From: Acidobacteriaceae bacterium
GTDB taxonomy: Bacteria > Acidobacteriota > Terriglobia > Terriglobales > Acidobacteriaceae
Direction: 5' to 3'
Assembly (NCBI GenBank): GCA_030044455.1
Contig: JASHVU010000380.1
Location: 1-6,445, forward strand
Length of the DNA stretch: 6,445 nt
The notes under the pieces were generated by a model, which did no database searches, was not told the DNA's origin, and was given only the letters and a program-made list of their open reading frames with translations. The position numbers and the translations under genes are program-made. Below, piece by piece: positions 1 to 4,746 of the stretch. The stretch's first letter is position 1. Each line of letters begins with the position of its first letter.

Positions 1-506
1 AGAAACAGCGAACCGTCGCGGGAGACATCGTCAAGAGCAATGGAAGTGTTGGGATCGCGGCTGATCACGGCCGGATCGAGCAGCCGCTCGTCTTTGCCGG
101 TCCATCCGTGACGAACGTAGATCGAGTACTGCTCCTCCCCGGCGAGCCGCCGCATGAAGAAAAAGTTCCCATTGCGCTCCTTCGGAATTCCGGTCTCCGT
201 AACGTCCATCAGTGCGCCCAGCTGGTCCGGAATCTGGGAGTAAATGCGGTCCTGGTGAAAATAGCGGTCGGTGTATTCGTTCTCTTGGTTGATAAACGCC
301 TGGGTCGCGTCGCTTTTTTCGTCTTCCAGCCACCGGTAGTTGTCCACAATCTTGGTGCCGAAGTAATCGTCGGTGACTGGAACTGCCTGCGCCTCGGGCG
401 GCGGGGGCAGCGTGAAACCGCCACGGCTGCGAATGGTTTGCGAAAACCCGGTTGCGACAGCGAGGAGGCAGAATGAAGTGGCTGTGAGGCGAAGGAAAAC
501 TCGCAT
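1..506 (-). CDS. Prolyl oligopeptidase family (S9A) serine peptidase, exported, N-terminal part only
   Basis: Reading leftwards from the ATG at 506-504 there are 168 open codons to the window edge. Residues 1-23 look like a Sec signal peptide: basic start MRVFLR, a hydrophobic core to about residue 18, and a likely cleavage near FSQ at 21-23. A short Pro-rich linker follows (34-37). Residues 46-79 carry the typical start of the S9A family: DDYFG (46-50), DNYRWLED (55-62) and QENEYT (74-79). This family cleaves short peptides after proline using a beta-propeller gate and an alpha/beta-hydrolase domain. Only the first blades lie here, and the catalytic Ser-Asp-His would be beyond the left edge. 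There is no lipobox cysteine, so a periplasmic or secreted enzyme is inferred. No clear Shine-Dalgarno sequence precedes the ATG; the start was chosen because it gives the signal peptide. The gene is divergent from murJ, so the two promoters must share the short gap 507-581. Confidence 0.85.
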   Translation of the reverse strand, partial: MRVFLRLTATSFCLLAVATGFSQTIRSRGGFTLPPPPEAQAVPVTDDYFGTKIVDNYRWLEDEKSDATQAFINQENEYTDRYFHQDRIYSQIPDQLGALMDVTETGIPKERNGNFFFMRRLAGEEQYSIYVRHGWTGKDERLLDPAVISRDPNTSIALDDVSRDGSLF

Positions 507-581
507 GCAGACAGCATACGCGTGTCGAATGAGATTCCAAGCACGGCGTCGCAATGTGGCACAACGATAAAATCGACTGCA

Positions 582-1322
582 GTGACCAGCTCGCCCTCAA
601 CCCAACCCTCTCCACGCCCTCGCTCGTGGTTGGCGCGCGGACTAGGATTGCTGCACCCGGCGCATGCACACTCCGCATTCAGCGCAACCGTGGTCTTGAT
701 GGCGGCAACGTTTCTGTCGAGCGTCTTCGGTTTGCTCCGCAATATGTACATCGCCTGGCTCTTCGGTCGCGGCATGAAGGCCGATGCCTTTATGGCAGCC
801 TTCCAGTTGCCCGATCAGATCGCCTACTTCCTGGTGGGCGGCGCGGCGTCTATCACCTTCGTCACCATCCTCACCCGCTATCGCGAAGCCGGGCGCGAGG
901 TTGAGGGCGAGCGCTCGCTCTCGGTCATCCTCACCACCATGTACATCGTGCTCGGCACCGCGATTGCGCTGGCCGAGATCTTTGCCCCGTGGTACGTTCA
1001 CCGTTTCTTCAGCGGGTTCGATGCCGAAAAAGCCGCCCTCTGCGTTCACCTGACGCGCATCCTGCTGCCCGCGCAGTTGTGTTTCTTTGCCGGCGGCGTC
1101 TTCGGCGCGGTCCTGCTGGTGCGCAAACAGTTCAACGTGCAAGCGGTAGCCCCCATCATCTACAACCTCGGCACCATCGTGGGTGGGCTGCTGCTGGTAA
1201 AGAAACTGGGCATCACCTCGCTGGCGCTGGGCACCGTGGCGGGCGCGCTGTGCGGGCCCTTCCTCTTGAACTGGTTCTTTGCGCGGCGGGCCGGTGTGCG
1301 CTACCGGCCTATCCTCGACTGA
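582..1322 (+). CDS. murJ: MurJ/MviN lipid II flippase, N-terminal lobe (open frame ends at an internal TGA)
   Basis: MurJ flips the peptidoglycan precursor lipid II across the inner membrane. This piece (246 aa) covers the first lobe, TM1-6 of the MOP fold. The family signature at about residues 34-80 reads FGLLRNMYIAWLFGRG, KADAFMAAFQLPD and GGAASITF, and further hydrophobic helices run to about residue 235. The frame stops at TGA 1320-1322 and continues open in the same frame as the second lobe (1347-2234), so this is one gene interrupted by one codon. A longer start, GTG at 522, is possible. GTG 582 is preferred because codons 522-581 are poor in third-position G/C (ATA, AAA, TGT, ACA) and 582 leaves 75 bp for the divergent promoters. 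A TAAAAT at 568-573 could be a -10 box, but no good -35 or Shine-Dalgarno is visible. Compared with the E. coli protein as I recall it, Arg24 and Asp39 are kept, while Arg18, Asp25 and Arg52 appear as Ser, Asn and Ala. Confidence 0.8.
   Translation: MTSSPSTQPSPRPRSWLARGLGLLHPAHAHSAFSATVVLMAATFLSSVFGLLRNMYIAWLFGRGMKADAFMAAFQLPDQIAYFLVGGAASITFVTILTRYREAGREVEGERSLSVILTTMYIVLGTAIALAEIFAPWYVHRFFSGFDAEKAALCVHLTRILLPAQLCFFAGGVFGAVLLVRKQFNVQAVAPIIYNLGTIVGGLLLVKKLGITSLALGTVAGALCGPFLLNWFFARRAGVRYRPILD
1320..1322 (+). other. In-frame TGA splitting murJ between its two lobes
   Basis: The frame reads ...RPILD-stop-HDEGLREWVRLSLPLM. Both sides are in the same frame and both match MurJ, so no frameshift is needed. 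Against E. coli MurJ (NFHDAG, from memory) the stop takes the place of the Phe before HD. One base change from TGG (Trp) or CGA (Arg) would produce it. TGA also ends this gene at 2232-2234, and no in-frame TGA interrupts the ATPase or RNase R frames, so a general recoding of UGA is unlikely. Possible explanations are a recent nonsense mutation, a sequencing or assembly error, local readthrough, or a genuine two-polypeptide MurJ. Confidence 0.85.
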
Positions 1323-1346
1323 CACGATGAAGGGCTGCGCGAGTGG

Positions 1347-2234
1347 GTGCGGCTGTCGCTGCCGCTCATGGCCGGAGTCACCCTGGTCACGGCCGATACC
1401 TGGATCATCAACTACTTTGCCTCATCGACCGACGGCGCGATTGCGCTGATGACCTACGCCAAGCGACTGTTTGTGGCGCCCATGTCGATGCTGGCCCAGG
1501 CCGCCGGCGTAGCCTCGATGCCTTTCTTCGCCAGCCTGTGGAGCCAGAACAAAAAATATGAGTTCGCCACCGGTGTCGCCGACTCGGTGTCGCGGGTTGC
1601 GTGCCTGGGTTTGCTGGCAACCTCCGCCATGGTCGCCATGGCGGTCCCCCTCATTGACCTGCTGTTTACCGGCGGACGTTTTTCAGCGGCAGATGCGCGC
1701 GTGTGCGCAGCCTACTTTTCCGTCTTTTCAATTTCACTGTTTCTATGGTCGGCCCAGGCGATCTACTCGCGCGCTTTCTATGCGGCCGGCAATACTTTTG
1801 TGCCCATGGTGGCAGGCACTATTGTGACCGTGGCGTCGCTGCCCATCTACGCCTTCTTCTACCGGGCCTACGGCGCCATGGGACTGGCCATGGCTTCGGA
1901 CATGGGCATTGCCATGCAGACGCTGCTGATTGCGTCGCTGCTGCACAAACGCCACATGGTCTCGCTGGCCAGCCTGGACTATACCGAGATGGGCCGGTGC
2001 CTGCTGGCCGGGCTGGCCGGAGGCAGCGCGGTCGCGCTGCTCGCGTGGGGATTCGCTTGGACGCGCGCGCATCCCGGAGCAGCGCAATGGGCGCTTCATA
2101 CGCGACTGGCCGACGCGGCAATTCTGGCCGCGGGGACAGCGCTGTGGCTGCTGCTTGTAAAAGCCGTGCTGGAGAAAACCGGCTCGGCACTGCCCCGCGT
2201 CACCATGAGGCGGCTGGGATTAAAGCCACGTTGA
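1347..2234 (+). CDS. murJ: MurJ/MviN lipid II flippase, C-terminal lobe (downstream half of the split gene)
   Basis: This is the second half of the flippase, TM7 onward, in the same frame as 582-1322. It begins just before TM7 (VRLSLPLMAGVTL) and runs through the conserved stretch YAKRLFVAPMSMLAQAAGVASMPF, where the Arg after YA(D/K) corresponds to an essential central-cavity Arg in E. coli (R270, if my alignment is right). About seven more hydrophobic helices follow, and a basic tail ends in RRLGLKPR. The two halves plus the missing residue make about 550 aa, a normal MurJ length. If it is made separately, starts available are GTG 1347 (295 aa) or ATG 1368. The only purine-rich stretch upstream, GAAGGG at 1328-1333 region, is too far from GTG 1347 to be a good ribosome site, so independent initiation is doubtful. 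No other gene lies between it and the convergent bactofilin gene. Confidence 0.78.
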   Translation: MRLSLPLMAGVTLVTADTWIINYFASSTDGAIALMTYAKRLFVAPMSMLAQAAGVASMPFFASLWSQNKKYEFATGVADSVSRVACLGLLATSAMVAMAVPLIDLLFTGGRFSAADARVCAAYFSVFSISLFLWSAQAIYSRAFYAAGNTFVPMVAGTIVTVASLPIYAFFYRAYGAMGLAMASDMGIAMQTLLIASLLHKRHMVSLASLDYTEMGRCLLAGLAGGSAVALLAWGFAWTRAHPGAAQWALHTRLADAAILAAGTALWLLLVKAVLEKTGSALPRVTMRRLGLKPR

Positions 2235-2268
2235 AGCAATCCGGCGCTCAGGCGCGGCAGACTCCCCC

Positions 2269-2325
2269 AAAAACACGCACGCCCCCAGGGTGTATCGACC
2301 CATACCCAGCGCCCGGGGGCGTGCG
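2269..2325 (-). terminator. Rho-independent terminator of the bactofilin gene, nested hairpin
   Basis: A perfect 11-bp inverted repeat pairs 2276-2286 (CGCACGCCCCC) with 2315-2325. Inside it, 2288-2293 can pair with 2301-2306 as a second smaller stem with one G-U. Read leftwards, the stem is followed by TG and five T residues (complement of A2269-2273). That is the layout of an intrinsic terminator for the minus strand, about 35 bases after the bactofilin stop. On the plus strand the same stem lacks a T-run, so it may only weakly stop murJ transcripts. Confidence 0.75.
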
Positions 2326-2359
2326 GATCCAGCGGAATTCAGTCGTACCGATCGGCCCG

Positions 2360-2875
2360 CTACCCGACCTTCAACGGCTCAGGTGCAGGCGCGGCTTGAG
2401 CTGCGGCCGGAACCGCGGCGAGTTTCGAATCCGGCTTCTTGATGTCGATACCGCCCTTGAAGAATGCCCCGTCTTCAATGCTGATGCGGGCCGCCGCGAC
2501 GTTGCCGTTGAGCGAGCCCTCGGCGCGAATGTCGACGCGGTCTGACGCCGAGACGTCGCCCTTGACTTTGCCCAGGACTACGATCTCGCGAGCAACGATG
2601 TTGGCCGCCACCTGCCCGTTGCGCCCAATCGTCACGCGGTTGCCCGGCAGATTGACACTGCCCTCGACTTTGCCGTCAATGTACAGCGACTCGGAGCCGG
2701 TGATGTCGCCCTTGATAAAGAGACCCTTGCCGATGGTGGCCTGCTCGCCGGTAACGGCCTGCGGACGGCTGGGAACCTCGACCGGCTGTTGCGGCGGCGG
2801 TACGGCGCGCGGCGGTTCCGGCGTAGGGTTGGTGTTGATCGATCCGGTCTGGTTTGGTTTCCACATTGCGCTCAC
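2360..2875 (-). CDS. Bactofilin family cytoskeletal protein
   Basis: This is a 171-aa protein of the bactofilin family (DUF583, PF04519), which polymerises without nucleotide into a right-handed beta-helix and scaffolds envelope processes such as cell shape, stalks or polarity. Residues 1-45 are a Pro-rich, low-complexity head. Residues 46-145 form the core with repeating short beta-strands: TIGKGLFIKGDI, ESLYIDGKVEGSV, VTIGRNGQVAANIVA, IVVLGKVKGDV, VDIRAEGSLNGNV, ISIEDGAFFKGGIDI. Residues 148-171 are an Ala/Pro-rich tail. This short-head, core, short-tail arrangement is normal for the family, and no membrane helix is seen. The GTG at 2875-2873 was chosen over the ATG three codons later and over longer upstream frames because a clear AAGGA lies 6 bases before it. 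The gene is convergent with murJ and has its own terminator, so it is probably monocistronic. Confidence 0.9.
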   Translation of the reverse strand: MSAMWKPNQTGSINTNPTPEPPRAVPPPQQPVEVPSRPQAVTGEQATIGKGLFIKGDITGSESLYIDGKVEGSVNLPGNRVTIGRNGQVAANIVAREIVVLGKVKGDVSASDRVDIRAEGSLNGNVAAARISIEDGAFFKGGIDIKKPDSKLAAVPAAAQAAPAPEPLKVG

Positions 2876-2881
2876 GGTAGT

Positions 2882-2886
2882 TCCTT
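2882..2886 (-). promoter_or_regulatory. Ribosome binding site that fixes the bactofilin start
   Basis: The minus strand reads AAGGA, then six bases, then GTG (2875-2873). The ATG at 2866-2864 would lie about 15 bases from the same site, which is too far. A 5-bp hairpin (GTCCC 2891-2895 with GGGAC 2902-2906) sits just upstream in the leader. It could be incidental. Confidence 0.7.
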
Positions 2887-2997
2887 TTCTGTCCCAACGT
2901 AGGGACCGGGGGAGTTGCCAAGGCAGGGTCAATGACGTGAACCCAGCAAATAAATGAATGAGTACTGCCGTCTTGCCTGATGCCTTCGGCAAACCCG

Positions 2998-3049
2998 GGT
3001 GCGGCGCGGCCGGAGGCTGGAACTTACCAGCCGCCTCCGCACCGGTTTT
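2998..3049 (+). terminator. Possible plus-strand terminator-like hairpin
   Basis: GGTGCGG (2998-3004) pairs with CCGCACC (3037-3043), and GGCTGG (3015-3020) pairs with CCAGCC (3027-3032) around the loop AACTTA. An asymmetric internal loop separates the two stems. GG and four T residues (3046-3049) follow. No plus-strand gene immediately precedes it, so it may instead insulate the ATPase module from upstream transcription, or be part of the bactofilin leader on the other strand. Confidence 0.3.
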
Positions 3050-3195
3050 CTTCCGTCCACGCTATTTTAGCCTGTCCGCGCTAGAGGATCGAAGCGCTGG
3101 GGCGGTGAGCACGGAATGACCCAAAGATGGCAACAAGCGAAGGTAGCCTGGCTTTGGAACCGAGCAGCCGGCGGCGGCACGCGGCCGCGCCCAGT

Positions 3196-3216
3196 CGGCC
3201 CGGGAAAACCGGGCCG
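3196..3216. other. Perfect 8-bp GC hairpin with GAAAA loop
   Basis: CGGCCCGG (3196-3203) pairs exactly with CCGGGCCG (3209-3216) around GAAAA. No T-run follows on either strand, so it is not a standard terminator. It ends 24 bases before the first copy of the repeat array, and its role is unknown. Confidence 0.5.
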
Positions 3217-3240
3217 GAGAAACCTTCGCCCCAGCTCCTT

Positions 3241-3322
3241 AATCCGGATTAGACGAACTTTCAATCCGGATTGGACGAGCGTATAATCCGGATTGGACGA
3301 CGTCACACCCCGATATGGACGA
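3241..3322 (+). repeat. Upstream array of a 22-bp-spaced palindromic repeat, three good copies and one degenerate
   Basis: Copies of AATCCGGATTGGACGA begin at 3241 (one mismatch, TTAGACGA), 3263 (exact) and 3285 (exact). A decayed copy at 3307-3322 matches at 11 of 16 and contains the ATPase start codon. The period is exactly 22 bp (16-bp repeat plus 6-bp variable gap), about two turns of the helix, so bound proteins would sit on one face. The core AATCCGGATT is its own reverse complement, as expected of a dimer-binding operator. The same array occurs after the ATPase gene (4579-4638), matching at 52 of 60 positions. Confidence 0.92.
3282..3287 (+). promoter_or_regulatory. Possible -10 box of the ATPase gene inside the repeat array
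   Basis: TATAAT is formed where the gap ending TAT meets the third repeat beginning AAT. It lies 27 bases before the ATPase ATG, so transcription would start near 3294 and leave a leader of about 20 bases. The -35 position holds only TTTCAA (3259-3264, 17-bp gap), a weak match, so an activator or a non-standard sigma factor may be needed. The box overlaps the repeats, so anything binding them would probably affect this promoter. Confidence 0.4.
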
Positions 3323-4556
3323 ACGCAGGAGCCGGCTTTATCCGCGTTTTGCCGGGGCGCAGGTGCTGACCGCGCTCAAGGACACACCCGTCGTCCTGGT
3401 GACCGGTCCGCGCCAATGCGGCAAGACCACGCTGGTGCGCTCGCTCGTGGCGACGGGGCGCGAATTTATCACCCTGGACGACGACACCGTTCTGGCCTCG
3501 GCCCGCATTGACCCGGCCGGACTGGTGCGCAGCCTTAAAAAAGCAACCATCGACGAGATTCAGCGGGCTCCCGATCTTCTGCGGTCGATCAAAATGTCGG
3601 TGGATGACAACCGGATGCCGGGGCGTTTCCTGCTCACCGGCTCAGCCAACCTGATGGCCGTGCCGCTGGTTTCAGAGAGCCTGGCCGGCCGCATGGAGAT
3701 CGTCAGCCTGCTGCCCCTTTCGCAGGCTGAGATTCACCGTCGCAAGCCGGGATTCCTCAGAGCCGCCCTCGAGGGAAAAGCCGGCCGATGCGGCGAAACC
3801 ATGACCGGCCGGCAGCTCGTGGATGCCGTGCTGACCGGCGGCTACCCGGAGATGCTGCGGCGCAAACAGCCCGAGCGGCGGCGCGCCTGGGCGCGCGACT
3901 ATGTGCGGGCCATTGTGCAGCGCGACGTGCGCGACATTGCCGAGGTGGAGAAGCTGGCGCAGATGCCCCGGCTCTTGCAGGTGCTGTCGCATTATTCCGG
4001 GCAGCTGACCAACTTCACTGAGATCGGCGGCCAGGTGGGCTTCGACGACAAGACGACGCGAAAGTACATCGGCATCATGGAGCAGCTCTATCTGGTGCGG
4101 CGCTTGGATCCGTGGTTCCGCAATCAACTCAAGCGGCTGGTGAAAACACCCAAGCTGCACTTTCTTGACTCGGGATTGCTGGCTGCGTTGCTGGCGGTTA
4201 CGCCCGAGCGAATCCGGCTGGACCGCACCATCTTCGGAAGGCTGCTCGAGACATTTGCTTTTACCGAGCTGATCAAGCAGATCGCGTGGACCGGAAATGC
4301 GTGCGCACTTTACCACTACCGCGACAAGGACCAGGACGAGGTGGACTTTGTTGTCGAAGACGATACGGGTGCGGTGGTGGGCATCGAGGTAAAGGCCAGC
4401 GCCACCGTGAATAGCGGCGACTTCAAAGGCCTGCGCAAGCTGGCCGCCGTCTGCGGCGCAGCCTTCAAATCGGGGCTTGTGCTCTACGATGGCGAAAGAC
4501 GGGTACCCTTTGGCAACCGGCTGTTTGCCGCCCCGCTCTCGTGTTTGTGGGGGTAG
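3315..4556 (+). CDS. AAA_14/DUF4143 family ATPase with nuclease-like C-terminal motif
   Basis: This is a 413-aa protein with the usual length and layout of the AAA_14 (PF13173) plus DUF4143 (PF13635) family. Walker A is GPRQCGKTT (31-39), Walker B is TIDEIQ (78-83, Asp80-Glu81), and the sensor-like strand LLTGSAN is at 106-112. The middle part has DAVLTGGYPEML and the helix-rich segment ending YIGIMEQLYLVRRL, a winged-helix-like region common in this family. The C-terminal part has EVDF (342-345) and IEVK (357-360), the Glu/Asp...Glu-x-Lys pattern of PD-(D/E)xK-like folds. The cellular role of the family is not settled; it is frequent, multi-copy and patchily distributed, which suggests an accessory or mobile gene. 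The ATG at 3315 has no Shine-Dalgarno and lies in a degenerate repeat copy. The frame is intact with all key motifs. The gene sits between two matching repeat arrays and 190 bp before RNase R on the same strand. Confidence 0.9.
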   Translation: MDERRSRLYPRFAGAQVLTALKDTPVVLVTGPRQCGKTTLVRSLVATGREFITLDDDTVLASARIDPAGLVRSLKKATIDEIQRAPDLLRSIKMSVDDNRMPGRFLLTGSANLMAVPLVSESLAGRMEIVSLLPLSQAEIHRRKPGFLRAALEGKAGRCGETMTGRQLVDAVLTGGYPEMLRRKQPERRRAWARDYVRAIVQRDVRDIAEVEKLAQMPRLLQVLSHYSGQLTNFTEIGGQVGFDDKTTRKYIGIMEQLYLVRRLDPWFRNQLKRLVKTPKLHFLDSGLLAALLAVTPERIRLDRTIFGRLLETFAFTELIKQIAWTGNACALYHYRDKDQDEVDFVVEDDTGAVVGIEVKASATVNSGDFKGLRKLAAVCGAAFKSGLVLYDGERRVPFGNRLFAAPLSCLWG

Positions 4557-4578
4557 CGGAACAAGTATCCGCTCTTCC

Positions 4579-4638
4579 AATCCGGAATAGACGCACCTCC
4601 AATCCGGATTGGACGAAGCTATAATCCGGATTGGACGG
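4579..4638 (+). repeat. Downstream array of the same 22-bp-spaced repeat, three copies
   Basis: Copies begin at 4579 (AATCCGGAATAGACGC, three mismatches to the consensus), 4601 (exact) and 4623 (last base G instead of A), again with exactly 22-bp spacing. The order of degeneracy is the same as upstream: the first copy is the variant with TAGACG, the second and third are near-perfect, and the gap before the third copy ends in TAT. At 4599-4614 the symmetry extends to a 16-bp perfect palindrome, TCCAATCCGGATTGGA. The array begins 22 bases after the ATPase stop and ends 108 bases before the RNase R start. Confidence 0.92.
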
Positions 4639-4676
4639 ATATTTTACGTTTTCAATCAACAATATGCGAGAATTAT
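4620..4676 (+). promoter_or_regulatory. Possible promoters for RNase R
   Basis: There are two candidates. The downstream array forms TATAAT at 4620-4625, the exact counterpart of the ATPase -10 box, again with a poor -35. The AT-rich stretch after the array has TTTTCA (4649-4654), a 16-bp gap, then AATTAT (4671-4676), each matching the sigma-70 consensus at 4 of 6. Either would leave a leader of roughly 65-115 bases before the ATG at 4747. Neither is strong. Confidence 0.25.
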
Positions 4677-4746
4677 GACAACCTTTTCCGGAAACCATGC
4701 GCACGCATTCTTCGCTTTCTGCCACGTGGCGCCCTACTCTTGAGCT

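Larger units (their letters stand above)
2876..3240. other. Non-coding stretch between bactofilin and the ATPase repeat array
   Basis: No convincing gene is seen in these 365 bases. They hold the bactofilin leader (ribosome site and small hairpin, 2876-2906), a hairpin with a short T-run (2998-3049), a perfect GC hairpin (3196-3216) and a 10-bp palindrome CGCGGCCGCG (3180-3189). A small frame from ATG 3116 reads about 56 codons and runs into the repeat array. It has no Shine-Dalgarno and no family that I recognise. No bactofilin promoter with a good -35/-10 pair could be picked out. Confidence 0.55.
3241..4638 (+). mobile_element. Candidate cassette: DUF4143 ATPase gene bounded by direct repeat arrays
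   Basis: The ATPase gene is enclosed by two direct copies of a 60-bp array (3241-3300 and 4579-4638, start-to-start distance 1338 bp). Similarity falls off soon on either side of the arrays. The neighbours (bactofilin, RNase R) are ordinary housekeeping genes. This arrangement would arise from insertion or duplication through the arrays, and recombination between them would delete the gene and leave one array. No transposase, integrase or terminal inverted repeat is seen, so calling it mobile is an inference. Confidence 0.35.

Noticed and set aside
522..581. Twenty extra N-terminal codons of murJ from GTG 522
   Set aside because: Their codon use is unlike the rest of the gene, and a start there would leave only 15 bases between two divergent genes. 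It is still possible.
1320..1322. Selenocysteine or general UGA recoding at the murJ stop
   Set aside because: MurJ is not a selenoprotein family, the aligned residue is not Cys, TGA ends the same gene, and the other frames contain no internal TGA.
2360..2992. Longer bactofilin start near 2992
   Set aside because: The extra 39 residues do not look like a bactofilin head, and a clear AAGGA ribosome site fits the GTG at 2875.
3116..3286. Small plus-strand frame of about 56 codons (MTQRWQQAKVAWLW...) ahead of the ATPase
   Set aside because: No Shine-Dalgarno, no recognisable family, Arg/Gly/Pro-rich composition, and it ends inside the repeat array. It cannot be told apart from chance.
3067..3306. 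Minus-strand small protein reading SNPDYTLVQSGLKVRLIRI, similar to a minus-strand reading over the downstream array
   Set aside because: The likeness comes from the DNA repeats themselves. The 22-bp period is not a multiple of three, there is no ribosome site, and the frame has no family-like features.
3241..3322. CRISPR array
   Set aside because: The repeats are 16 bp with 6-bp gaps, far too short for CRISPR repeats and spacers, and no cas gene is nearby.
4211..4223. A further repeat copy inside the ATPase gene (AATCCGGCTGGAC)
   Set aside because: It needs a one-base gap and a mismatch, is out of phase with both arrays, and is explained by the codons for Ile-Arg-Leu-Asp.
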